In this document: positions 15,906 through 24,712 of the stretch, in pieces
Numbering within the stretch: the first letter of the stretch is position 1
How the letters are laid out: every line of letters starts with the position of its first letter
Assembly (NCBI GenBank): GCA_964630905.1
Contig: CAZVWR010000001.1
Coordinates: 62,001-126,000 of the forward strand
DNA from: JAGOEX01 sp964630905
Lineage (GTDB): Bacteria; UBP6; UBA1177
DNA: 64,000 nucleotides
Reading direction: 5' to 3'
Notes under the pieces: model-generated
Seen by the model: only the letters and a program-made list of their open reading frames with translations
What the model was told of the DNA's origin: nothing
Databases searched by the model: none
Program-made: the position numbers and the translations under genes

Positions 15906-16763
15906 TCAGTAAAGTATCGGGACGCTCGGGATGTTACGACCGTAGAATATTTCGTTCATCTCTTTTTTGAGTCTTTTTACGATCTTTCTTTTTTTATAGG
16001 TATTAAGCTGCGATTCTTCAACTCCGAAAAGATAGTTGTTGAGATCAAATTCACGAAGTATCATTTTTGTGTGGAAAATGTTGTCCTGATAGACATTCAG
16101 ATCGACCGAATGATATCTTGAAAGTGTTTCCATATTTATGAAATTCTGGATGGAATTGAGCTTGTGATCAATGAATATCTTGCTTCCGTCAAGCCGTCTT
16201 GTGAAACCTCTGACGCGATAGTCAAGGTTCACTATGTCGCTTTCAAACGAGTCAAGAAGAAAATTCAGTGCCTTCAGAGGAGATATTTTTCCGCATGTCG
16301 AAACATCAATGTCAACGCGGAAAGTGCTTATGCCGTTCTCGGGGTGACTTTCAGGATATGTGTGAACGGTAAGATGGGATTTGTCCATGTGCATGACAAC
16401 ATCTCCGCCGTTTTCAGAATTATCTTCATGGTGTGCTTCATGACAGTTGGGGTCTGCGACCTTTTCTTCTGAAATGAGAACTGTGACACTTGCACCCTGA
16501 GGATAGTAATCCTGTTTTGCAATGTTGAGAACATTTGAACCGATTATGTCGGAAACATGTTCAAGAATTCCTGTGAGACGGTCTGAATTATATTCCTCGT
16601 CAATATATTCAATGTATGCTTTTCTATCTTCAGGCGTTTCGGCATAGCACACATCATAAATGTTGAAACTCAGTGTTTTCGTGAGGTTATTAAATCCGTA
16701 AAGTTTAAGTTTGTTATCTGAACCGCTTTTTTTTCTGCTTCTTGCCAAAACAACCTCCATCAT
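15906..16763 (-). CDS. speD: S-adenosylmethionine decarboxylase proenzyme
   Basis: 285 residues, close to the E. coli-type SpeD (~264). DKSHLTVHTYPESHPENG contains the Ser that becomes the pyruvoyl cofactor after self-cleavage, plus the catalytic His and Glu region. FRVDIDVSTCGKISPLKAL holds the conserved Cys. VNLDYRVRGFTRRLDG and YGRNIPSVPILY complete the family signature. It makes decarboxylated SAM for spermidine synthesis in the cytosol. It lies 60 bp downstream of pyrF on the same strand. No spermidine synthase is next to it. Confidence 0.95.
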   Translation of the reverse strand: MMEVVLARSRKKSGSDNKLKLYGFNNLTKTLSFNIYDVCYAETPEDRKAYIEYIDEEYNSDRLTGILEHVSDIIGSNVLNIAKQDYYPQGASVTVLISEEKVADPNCHEAHHEDNSENGGDVVMHMDKSHLTVHTYPESHPENGISTFRVDIDVSTCGKISPLKALNFLLDSFESDIVNLDYRVRGFTRRLDGSKIFIDHKLNSIQNFINMETLSRYHSVDLNVYQDNIFHTKMILREFDLNNYLFGVEESQLNTYKKRKIVKRLKKEMNEIFYGRNIPSVPILY

Positions 16764-16823
16764 TCAAAGGTGATAAGAACGGAAATCAATATAACTCTAA
16801 AAATGTGATTTTCAATAAAAAAA

Positions 16824-17522
16824 TTAAGATACTTTGATTTCTTCGAGTATATCAAGGAATGCTTTTTTCCTGTCGGGAGCTCCGGTCACCGGTCTTCCGA
16901 TCACAAGGTAGTCGCTTCCCGCTTTCAGTGCAGAAGAAGGGGTTGCTATCCTTTTCTGGTCGTCACTTGAGCTTGATGCGGGTCTTATTCCGGGGGTGAG
17001 TATTTTGAAATCTTCTCCGCAGACCGATCTTATTATTTCAATTTCAAGCGGACTTGCGACAACTCCGTCCATACCTGAATCGAGTGCAAGTTTTGCCAAT
17101 CTTGCCACCTGCTGGCCGGGAGTCACAGTTATTCCTGTTTCAGCAAGATCTTCAGCTCCCATGCTTGTAAGTACAGTTACGGCAAGGACCATCGGAGGGT
17201 TTTCAAGCTTATTCAATTCGGCTCTCACCGCTTCCATCATTTTTCTTCCGCCGCCTGCATGGACATTGAAAACCTTAACTCCAAGTGATGCCGCAGCCAG
17301 TCCCGCTTTTGCAACGGTGTTTGGAATATCGTGATATTTGAGATCAAGAAAAACATCTTCACCCATACCGACAATTTCTCTGACAAAATCGGGTCCAAGA
17401 GAAGTGAAAAGCTGTTTGCCGATCTTAAAACATGCTCCAAGCCCCCTCAGATCATTAACAATTTCAAGTGCTTCCTTTTTCGTGTCAACATCAAGTGCAA
17501 TAAAAATCTTCCCTTTTTCCAT
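16824..17522 (-). CDS. pyrF: Orotidine 5'-phosphate decarboxylase
   Basis: 232 residues. FIALDVDTKKEAL, FKIGKQLFTSLGP, DVFLDLKYHDIPNTVAKA (the DxKxxDI active-site tetrad) and TPGIRPASSSSDDQKR with VIGRPVTGA at the phosphate-binding loop identify group I OMP decarboxylase. It catalyses the last step of UMP synthesis. It starts 14 bp after the histidine kinase gene and is probably co-transcribed with it. Confidence 0.96.
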   Translation of the reverse strand: MEKGKIFIALDVDTKKEALEIVNDLRGLGACFKIGKQLFTSLGPDFVREIVGMGEDVFLDLKYHDIPNTVAKAGLAAASLGVKVFNVHAGGGRKMMEAVRAELNKLENPPMVLAVTVLTSMGAEDLAETGITVTPGQQVARLAKLALDSGMDGVVASPLEIEIIRSVCGEDFKILTPGIRPASSSSDDQKRIATPSSALKAGSDYLVIGRPVTGAPDRKKAFLDILEEIKVS

Positions 17523-17536
17523 GATTATTCTCCTGT

Positions 17537-19420
17537 TTACATTGGCAGATAAACTTCAAAAACGCTTCCTTTGCCGGGTTCAGATGAGACTGTTACCGCC
17601 CCTTTGTGATCGATCACTGTCTTCCTGACCATCGCAAGACCGAGACCTGTCCCTTTTCCGGCAGGCTTTGTCGTAAAATACGGATCAAATATCCTCCCGA
17701 TGATATTTTCATCTATTCCGGTTCCGGTGTCTTTGACCGATATCACAGCATATTTACCGGGAGGAAGAAGATGTTTGGTGACAACATGCTCCTTTACTGC
17801 ATGTTCTGATGCAGAGAGTTCGATCACCCCGCCATCCGGCATTGCATCTCTTGCGTTAAAAATAAGATTTATCAGAGCATTCTGAACCCTTATCCTGTCT
17901 CCTCTGAAAGCAAGTGCTGTGTCGGCTATCTCTTTTTTAACAATAACCTTTGATCCCATACTTGAGCGGACAAGATCAAGGGTTGCGTCAACAAGGCTGA
18001 TCATATTTATTTCGTCATATTCATTTTTTGTCTTTCTTGAAAAATCGAGCAGCTGTCTTGTGAGATTATTCGCATTCATTGCAGCTTCCCTTATCCTGCC
18101 GGTAAAAGCTTCCGCCTCACTGTTACCTTTTACAAAACCGGCAACTATTTCGGCACTTCCTATTATCCCTGCGAGCATATTGTTGAAATCGTGTGCCAGA
18201 CCGCTTGCAAGCTGTCCGATCGCTTCCATTTTCTGATTCTGTCTGAGCTGTTCCTCAACAATATATTTTTCAGTCACATCTCTGAAAACAAGAACTACAC
18301 CCCTGATATTTCCAAATTCGTCCTTTATCGGGGAACCGCTGTCCGCTATCTGATATTCATCTCCGCTGCGGGCTGTCAGAACAGTGTGGTTTGCAAGCCC
18401 TACGATCTCGCCATATTTAAGAACTTTTGTGACCGGATTTTCAACTGTTTCACCTGTAAAAGCGTTGGTAATCTTAAAAACATTTTCAAGAGGCTCCCCT
18501 TTTGCGTCACTCAGATCCCATCCTGTAAGCAATTGTGCAACAGGATTCATCATCTGAATTTTTCCAAATTCATCAGTAGCAATGACCCCGTCTCCGATCG
18601 AATTGAGAGTTGTCTTATATCTTTCCCTGCTTTCACGGAGCTTTCTTTCCGCGTCAACCCTTTTGGTGATGTCAAGACAGTTGACAAGAATAGCCCTGTC
18701 TCCATCAAGAGTTATCGTCGAAACTTTTGTGTCAAGCCATTTTTCCTCTCCGGATGGAGTTATGACGCACATATCATATCTTTCCGGAACAGATTCACTG
18801 GCAATTCTTTTTGCGGCATTTTCGATTATCTTCGTTCTTTGTGCCGGATGAACATATCTGAAAATGTCTTCACCCAGCAGTTTTTCCCTTGAAAGGCCGA
18901 ACATTTCTTCAACAGCCTTGTTTGCATAGACCCATTTTTTATTCTGATGTATAAGAATTGCCGTGGGTGCATCCTCAGTGATGATCTTATATTTCGTTTC
19001 AGCTTCCTCAACTGCTTTTTTTGCTTTCACTTTATCTGTGATGTCGCGCCAGATAACAAAAACAGTTTCAATCTCCATTTCAGGAATAGGGGTGAGAACG
19101 ATCTCAGATGTAAATAAAGTTCCGTCAAGTCTCACATGCTCCCATTCAAATCTGTTCGACCCTTCCGCAACACTTTTTGCGATCATCATTTTCGCCTTCT
19201 CGACTGATAATTGACCGTCGGGCTGATATTCAGGACTCATCTGCCATGGCGTTTTTCCGATCAGATCTTCTCTTGATTTCATCTTCAGCATTTTCAATGT
19301 TGCATTGTTGCATTCGACAAAAACACCATTCTCAATAATTGATATGGGGTCTTCTATCATATTGAAAAGCTTATTAAATATCGGCGGTAGTAATTCTAAA
19401 AAATGGCTCATTTCAAACAC
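17537..19420 (-). CDS. Soluble PAS-domain sensor histidine kinase
   Basis: 627 residues without membrane segments. Three PAS domains lie at ~15-135, ~140-260 and ~265-390 (IENGVFVECNNATLKML; ITEDAPTAILIHQNKKWVYANKAV; TTLNSIGDGVIATDEFGKI). The HisKA motif is ASGLAHDFNNMLAGI with the phospho-accepting His. The HATPase_c boxes are NLIFNARDAMPDGG, VKDTGTGID and GKGTGLGLAMV. It phosphorylates an unlinked response regulator in response to an intracellular or redox signal; no receiver domain or regulator gene is adjacent. Translation may start at the second Met (MSHFLELLPP). Confidence 0.9.
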   Translation of the reverse strand: MFEMSHFLELLPPIFNKLFNMIEDPISIIENGVFVECNNATLKMLKMKSREDLIGKTPWQMSPEYQPDGQLSVEKAKMMIAKSVAEGSNRFEWEHVRLDGTLFTSEIVLTPIPEMEIETVFVIWRDITDKVKAKKAVEEAETKYKIITEDAPTAILIHQNKKWVYANKAVEEMFGLSREKLLGEDIFRYVHPAQRTKIIENAAKRIASESVPERYDMCVITPSGEEKWLDTKVSTITLDGDRAILVNCLDITKRVDAERKLRESRERYKTTLNSIGDGVIATDEFGKIQMMNPVAQLLTGWDLSDAKGEPLENVFKITNAFTGETVENPVTKVLKYGEIVGLANHTVLTARSGDEYQIADSGSPIKDEFGNIRGVVLVFRDVTEKYIVEEQLRQNQKMEAIGQLASGLAHDFNNMLAGIIGSAEIVAGFVKGNSEAEAFTGRIREAAMNANNLTRQLLDFSRKTKNEYDEINMISLVDATLDLVRSSMGSKVIVKKEIADTALAFRGDRIRVQNALINLIFNARDAMPDGGVIELSASEHAVKEHVVTKHLLPPGKYAVISVKDTGTGIDENIIGRIFDPYFTTKPAGKGTGLGLAMVRKTVIDHKGAVTVSSEPGKGSVFEVYLPM

Positions 19421-19486
19421 CCTTGATTTAATTCCCGAAGCAATTCTAACACAACTTCTTTATTTTTCAACTAATATAACATACAT

Positions 19487-19515
19487 TTGACAAAGTCCCT
19501 TCAAAACAATAAAAT
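19487..19515 (+). promoter_or_regulatory. Sigma-70 promoter of the GH57-like gene
   Basis: TTGACA, 17-bp spacer, TAAAAT, ~27 bp before the ATG at 19542; GGAGG lies seven bases before the ATG. Confidence 0.75.
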
Positions 19516-19541
19516 CAGGCAGGTTTTTCTTTGGAGGCATC

Positions 19542-22508
19542 ATGAAAAAAAGGACAATTTCTGCCGCTTTAACAGTTTTTTTATCAATTTTTAATACTCA
19601 CGGTGATTCAAATATTGCCGCTACTCATATTTATCATAACCACATGCCGAATTTCTGGCCTTATTTTGATGTTGCGACATATAATTCGATCCCCGACAGT
19701 CAAATGGTGAGATATACTTACGACGGGCAGGTGATAAACTTAAAAAACAGTCCGCCTGCAAGCTATGACTATTATCTTCCAAACGGCAATCCGATGCCTC
19801 ACGATGATCTTGTCTCATATTATTCCCATCATGCAAAACCGGGAGCTTACTGCGACTGGCCGGCTGAAACTGCCGATTACAACAAAAATGTGAAAGGTCA
19901 TCTTAAAAGTCAGACGCATGTCACGATGAGCGCTTCTGTCATAAACAATGTTCAGAGCTTTGTTGAACTTCAAAACCACGATCAGTTCAACAGCAGAGTA
20001 AACTGGGGTGAAAAGTGGCGTAATTCCCATTTTAATACAAGGACTTCCAGCGGATTTCCAGCTCTTGATCTGATCCACTTTTCAGGACACCACTCGATGG
20101 GTCCGCTTGTGGGGAACGAATATCTTTTAAAGGAACTGATCTATCATAATGTAACGCTTTCAAGAGATTATTTTCTGGGGAGCAGTTTTAAATCTTCAAA
20201 GGGTTTTTTTCCGACTGAACTCGGCTTTTCAACAAGGATAATACCGGTTTTAAAAAAGATCGGCGTTGAGTGGAGTGTCATCGGAAATGTCCATTTTTCA
20301 AGGACTTTGACTGATTATCCGTATCTCAATGATCCAGGGAAGGACTGCATGATCTCTCCTCCGAACCGTGCCGACATGAGAAATGTCGATAGTTACGGCG
20401 GGGCATGGGTTTCCAGGCAGATGTTCAATGAACAGCAGGTGACTCAGAACAAGTTTCCATTTGCTTCAATTCCCCATTTTGTGCGATACATCGATCCATG
20501 GACCGGTGCAGAAATGAAAGTTGCAGGAATTCCTGTCGAGCAGGCGGCTTCATGGGAGGAAGGATATCAGGGAAGTAAAGCCCCCGTTGATGTGACATGG
20601 CTTCACACTTATGATCAATATGCAAAAGGGCGTATCCAGTATCATGTCATTGCCCACGATGGAGACAACTCTCAGGGTGCGGCAGGTGATGGCGGAACAT
20701 GGCTGGTTTCAGGAAACTCGATCTATACCCAGACAGGTGTTACCGGAAAAGGGGTTGAAGAGTATTTGAAAGATCATCCGATCCCTGAAAATGACATTGT
20801 CCATGTTCAGGATGGAAGCTGGATAGATACCCGCGATTCTTCAAGCGATCCGACATGGTATCACTGGCATCTTCCTTTCGGTATCTGGAAAGGGCAGTTT
20901 GCCGATTTCAACGCTAAAACAGGAAAGAACTTCGCTCCGAAAAAGAATTTTCAGGGGACAGATGAAGGGATGACCGTTTCAATGGAATACGGTTATCACT
21001 ATCTGGAAAGGAACTTTGCGCTTCTTCAGGCTGCACTTAACTATGCCGTTACCTCTGAACAGATATGGCTTGACAAAAACCCCGGTCACTGGAAACCCGA
21101 ATCAGCACTTGATCTTGAAATAACTGGAAAAAGCAATACGGGAAACCAGCTTAACCCATATCTTATGAGCTATCCGGTCAAAGGACAAAGCAATGCGGCG
21201 GAACTCGCATGGTACTTTCTAATCGCGGCAATTGACAGCGGTTTTGGATACTATGACGAAAATGTTGATGACGGAGTTAAGCCCACAATTTCATTTAACC
21301 AGTCACTCCATTTTTCAGTTCCCTATGTGACATCTAACATTGCTGAAGACAGAACGGGCCCTTCGATCTGGTGGCCGCAGCGGTGGCCTTATAACCCTGG
21401 AAGCGCCAATAAAAGCAAGGCTGAAGGATGGACTCTGCACTATTTTGACAACAATTTCGTGATATATACCTATGCCTATGATGCTTCAGGGATCAAGAAT
21501 ATTCGCATCAGGATCAGAAAGCACAAAAATAAAGTCGCTGACCCGTTAGATAGAACTTATCAGGTTTACAATCCGCAGCTTTTAAAAGATAAAGGGGTGC
21601 CGCAGATAAACCCCGACAATGTGGGTGAATGGATCAGCTATCCGATGGAGCGACGCGATCTTGGCCCAGATATAAACGGTGTTGACTGGCAGCCGTCAGG
21701 CAAAGAGATCATGGCGATAGTTCCTGCTCAAAAAATCGGCAATCTCTATTATTCCTATATCGGTGACTACCGTGATGAGCTGATTGATTACTATATTGAG
21801 GCGGTTGACGAAAAAGACAATGTCTCAAGAAGCGAAATTCAGCAGGTTTATATCGGAACAGGAAAATTCAAGAACGAAGGTGGAAAGATCGTTGAAGATA
21901 TCAACGGTGATATGGACGGGACTTATCCGTTCCTTGAAAAAAAGACCACAGAGCCGGCTGATGAAGACAGTGATGAATTTGATGTTGATGAAGACTTTCA
22001 ATATGACGCAGAACCGGCTGACAGTGATGAGATGAATGAAACTCCTGATGAAGATGATTTTGAATCAAGTGACGAAGACCCTGTTCCTGACGGCTTTTTC
22101 AGGGCTCATTATTTCCATGAAAGCTGGGAAACGGTCAATATTCATTACTGTCTTGAAAATTGTGAAGATGTTCCTAACTGGACTGAAGTTCCGGGTGCTG
22201 CGATGGATAATGAAAGAGATAAATGGTTTAAATATGAAGGTGAAAACTGGGATGGATATGTCGAATTTGTTTTTAATGATAACTCAGGAACATGGGACAA
22301 CAACAGTGAAGAAAACTATAAAACCGGATTGCAGGAATTCTGGGTGAAGAACGGTGAAATTCATCCGTCAAACCCTGACAAACCTGAAAACAATGACAGT
22401 AACGATCCTGAAAATGAAGACAATGACGATTTTTCATATTCAGACTTTACAGATGATGATAATATTGATGACAAAAGATCTTCGGGTTGCGGCTGTTCTG
22501 TTATTTAA
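19542..22508 (+). CDS. Secreted GH57-like amylase with starch-binding module
   Basis: 988 residues. A signal peptide covers ~1-22. The catalytic part begins ATHIYHNHMPNFWPY, the N-terminal His-containing strand of GH57. FFPTELGFST probably holds the nucleophile Glu and IAHDGDNSQG a candidate acid/base Asp. An Ig-like segment with an acidic linker (~640-860) follows. Residues ~865-955 resemble CBM25: VNIHYCLENC...WTEVPGAAM...FNDNSGTWDNNSEENY. After another acidic linker the protein ends RSSGCGCSVI, a Cys-rich tail reminiscent of MYXO-CTERM signals but without the hydrophobic helix. It likely degrades external or periplasmic alpha-glucan. Family assignment is by motif only. The end overlaps the convergent MFS gene by 4 bp. 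Confidence 0.75.
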   Translation: MKKRTISAALTVFLSIFNTHGDSNIAATHIYHNHMPNFWPYFDVATYNSIPDSQMVRYTYDGQVINLKNSPPASYDYYLPNGNPMPHDDLVSYYSHHAKPGAYCDWPAETADYNKNVKGHLKSQTHVTMSASVINNVQSFVELQNHDQFNSRVNWGEKWRNSHFNTRTSSGFPALDLIHFSGHHSMGPLVGNEYLLKELIYHNVTLSRDYFLGSSFKSSKGFFPTELGFSTRIIPVLKKIGVEWSVIGNVHFSRTLTDYPYLNDPGKDCMISPPNRADMRNVDSYGGAWVSRQMFNEQQVTQNKFPFASIPHFVRYIDPWTGAEMKVAGIPVEQAASWEEGYQGSKAPVDVTWLHTYDQYAKGRIQYHVIAHDGDNSQGAAGDGGTWLVSGNSIYTQTGVTGKGVEEYLKDHPIPENDIVHVQDGSWIDTRDSSSDPTWYHWHLPFGIWKGQFADFNAKTGKNFAPKKNFQGTDEGMTVSMEYGYHYLERNFALLQAALNYAVTSEQIWLDKNPGHWKPESALDLEITGKSNTGNQLNPYLMSYPVKGQSNAAELAWYFLIAAIDSGFGYYDENVDDGVKPTISFNQSLHFSVPYVTSNIAEDRTGPSIWWPQRWPYNPGSANKSKAEGWTLHYFDNNFVIYTYAYDASGIKNIRIRIRKHKNKVADPLDRTYQVYNPQLLKDKGVPQINPDNVGEWISYPMERRDLGPDINGVDWQPSGKEIMAIVPAQKIGNLYYSYIGDYRDELIDYYIEAVDEKDNVSRSEIQQVYIGTGKFKNEGGKIVEDINGDMDGTYPFLEKKTTEPADEDSDEFDVDEDFQYDAEPADSDEMNETPDEDDFESSDEDPVPDGFFRAHYFHESWETVNIHYCLENCEDVPNWTEVPGAAMDNERDKWFKYEGENWDGYVEFVFNDNSGTWDNNSEENYKTGLQEFWVKNGEIHPSNPDKPENNDSNDPENEDNDDFSYSDFTDDDNIDDKRSSGCGCSVI

Positions 22509-24091
22509 CTCACACTCTGAGTTTCAGCGTTCTTGAATGTATTCCTGAAGATCATGAGTCCGATCGGAGTTATCATCGCAATTGAACCGACAAAAACCCA
22601 GACCATATAGTGATTTGCATATCTTGCACCGATCTCACCTGCCGCAAGAATTCCGGGAGCTCCATTAAGCTCAGGAACTTCGGGAGTATATGTTGAAACA
22701 AGCCAGCCCGAAAGAGGTCCCGCCATAAGTTTTCCAATAAATGTGGGCAGAACGGCAAGGGCGATATAGCTTGCCTCTTTTCCTTTCGGAGCAACGGTTG
22801 CGGCAAACTGCATCAGTCTTGGCGACCAGAAAGCTTCACCTATCGTAAAAATAATAACAAAAAGCATCAAAGAAAAATAGAGTGGTGTCCTCATGTGCTC
22901 AGCCACATTGAGCCAGCGGTCGAAAACAAGTTCTCCTACCCATGTGTCTGCAAGCCAGCCGAACTTTTCAATCGGGATAGTTGCGATAAAAACTGATGTC
23001 GCTGATATTGAAAGACCGAACAGAAGAACTTTAAAAGAGCTGATCTTTCTTGTGAAAACTGAAAAAAGAGGGACAAGGAAAACGATAAGCGATGGATTGA
23101 GAACTCCGTAAATAGTTCCGATTCTCGCCCCTTCACCCAGAAGTCTTATTCCGTATTTCGGGAAAGTGTAATGGAAATGTTCAAATATAAGTCTTGTGAA
23201 AACAATGAGAAAAAGCATCCCGATAAAGACCCAGAAAGCTTTTTCCTTAAAAACATTTGCAAGGTTCTTCCATGTTTTAAGAGCGGTTTCCGCCACTGTT
23301 CTCCCCAGCATTTTAAAGAAGTTCCCGCCTTTGGACATGACGCTTACCGGAGTTATCGTCATTTTGCCGTCATCATGAAGCTCAACGCCGTCCCTGAACA
23401 TCAGAATTGCTATCAGATCAGGAACATTTATGGCAAAACCGAGAAGGATGATCATCTGATATGTTGAGAGAGTTATGTCAAACGGAAGCGAAATCCCGAG
23501 TTTTTCAGAAACATTGTAAACCCCATGCTCTCCGAAAGCCGCCCTCATTCCGTCAAATATCCTTCCACCGATGGCATATCCGACATTCATAAGGGTGTAG
23601 AAGAGCCCGAATCCGAGTGCGGCAGTTTCTTTTGTCGTAAATCTTTTTATACCGACCGAAAGGACCGGCCCTGTGATCGCAATTCCGAAAGCCATCGGAA
23701 AAAATCCGAAAATGATTGCAAGAGGGAGATTCGGCATGAAAGGCATCAGCAGTCTTGAAAAAAGGAGTGTGAACGCACCCACAAGAAGTGTTTTCTTTAT
23801 TCCGAGAGTGTCGCAGAAAGGGCCTACGATCATGACCAGAAAGGACAACATGACCGAATATACGCCCATGAATGTTCCTGCCGCAACATCGGAAAGCCCC
23901 ATATCCTTTGAGAGATAGAGGATGAACGAAACATTGATAGCGCCGTAGGCCGAATATTCTGTGACTTTGGTAAAGAAAAGGAGATAAATTTCTCTTGGAG
24001 AACCTTTCAATCCTTTTGCGTAATTCCAGATGATGAAAAGAAAAGCTATCAGCAGCAAAGCAGAAGCAAAATAAATCACATAATCGAGCAT
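22505..24091 (-). CDS. Major facilitator superfamily transporter
   Basis: 528 residues from ATG 24091, chosen because AAGGAGTC lies six bases upstream and the predicted promoter start is near 24128, which would exclude the in-frame ATG at 24127. It has 12-14 hydrophobic helices. The first motif is EYSAYGAINVSFILYLSKDMGLSD, similar to proton-dependent oligopeptide (POT) carriers, and GPFCDTLGIKKTLLVGA resembles MFS motif A. A cytoplasmic segment around DGVELHDDGKMTITPV divides the two halves. The substrate cannot be deduced; proximity to the amylase may be coincidental. Confidence 0.85.
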   Translation of the reverse strand: MLDYVIYFASALLLIAFLFIIWNYAKGLKGSPREIYLLFFTKVTEYSAYGAINVSFILYLSKDMGLSDVAAGTFMGVYSVMLSFLVMIVGPFCDTLGIKKTLLVGAFTLLFSRLLMPFMPNLPLAIIFGFFPMAFGIAITGPVLSVGIKRFTTKETAALGFGLFYTLMNVGYAIGGRIFDGMRAAFGEHGVYNVSEKLGISLPFDITLSTYQMIILLGFAINVPDLIAILMFRDGVELHDDGKMTITPVSVMSKGGNFFKMLGRTVAETALKTWKNLANVFKEKAFWVFIGMLFLIVFTRLIFEHFHYTFPKYGIRLLGEGARIGTIYGVLNPSLIVFLVPLFSVFTRKISSFKVLLFGLSISATSVFIATIPIEKFGWLADTWVGELVFDRWLNVAEHMRTPLYFSLMLFVIIFTIGEAFWSPRLMQFAATVAPKGKEASYIALAVLPTFIGKLMAGPLSGWLVSTYTPEVPELNGAPGILAAGEIGARYANHYMVWVFVGSIAMITPIGLMIFRNTFKNAETQSVS

Positions 24092-24134
24092 TTCAAGACT
24101 CCTTATATTAAAATTATCAAAAAACATCTGTTAA

Positions 24135-24162
24135 AGTGTAATAATTTTTCATCTATCGTCAA
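24135..24162 (-). promoter_or_regulatory. Sigma-70 promoter of the MFS gene
   Basis: Minus strand: TTGACG (24162-24157), 16-bp spacer, TACACT (24140-24135). Confidence 0.6.
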
Positions 24163-24219
24163 TATATTTAATATATTAGGGAATTACAACAATATGTTAG
24201 GAGAAAGGAACACGAACGT

Positions 24220-24247
24220 TTGACAAAATAAAATGTAATCATAGAAT
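24220..24247 (+). promoter_or_regulatory. Sigma-70 promoter of the thioesterase gene
   Basis: TTGACA, 16-bp spacer, TAGAAT, with GGAGGG before ATG 24275. Confidence 0.7.
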
Positions 24248-24274
24248 CTGAATGTTATTTCTGCAGGAGGGATC

Positions 24275-24673
24275 ATGGAGCTTAATGACGACAGATCATG
24301 TTTTGTATGCGGCTGTGAGAACAGTATCGGTCTTAAACTTAAGATAGAAAGTGATAAAACCTTAAAAAAAGCGTGGGCCGTTACAAAAATAGACAGGAAG
24401 TTCTGCGGATGGGAGGGAATTGTTCACGGAGGAATAATCAGCACGGTACTTGATGAGATAATGGCTTATGCCGCTTTTACTATCTATAAATCGGGTGTGA
24501 CCGGAGAGATCACCGTGAGATTCAGAAAACCGATCCCTGTTGAAAGTAAAATACTTATTGAAGGTTTCGTCGAATCGGTAAAAGGAAGGATCTGCTATAC
24601 AAAAGGACAGATAACCCTGAACGGTGAAATAATGGCTGAATCAACCGGAAAAATGGTTATGGTGAAACCGTGA
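24275..24673 (+). CDS. PaaI-family hotdog thioesterase
   Basis: 132 residues. CFVCGCENSIGLKL at the N-terminus and GWEGIVHGGIISTVLDEIMAYAA, the HGG motif with the catalytic Asp/Glu region, define the PaaI/DUF4442-like single-hotdog family. Members hydrolyse acyl- or aryl-CoA thioesters in the cytosol. The gene has its own promoter and ribosome binding site (GCAGGAGGGATC-ATG). Its stop TGA is the first base triplet of a GGTGAAT tandem (24671-24703), another gene end coinciding with a repeat edge. Confidence 0.88.
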   Translation: MELNDDRSCFVCGCENSIGLKLKIESDKTLKKAWAVTKIDRKFCGWEGIVHGGIISTVLDEIMAYAAFTIYKSGVTGEITVRFRKPIPVESKILIEGFVESVKGRICYTKGQITLNGEIMAESTGKMVMVKP

Positions 24674-24703
24674 ATGGTGAATGGTGAATGGTGAATGGTC
24701 GAA
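24671..24703. repeat. GGTGAAT heptamer tandem
   Basis: Four copies of GTGAATG(G) directly at the stop codon of the thioesterase gene, similar to the heptamer tracts of the 4.6-13.2 kb region. Confidence 0.85.
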
Positions 24704-24712
24704 ATGTGTTAC

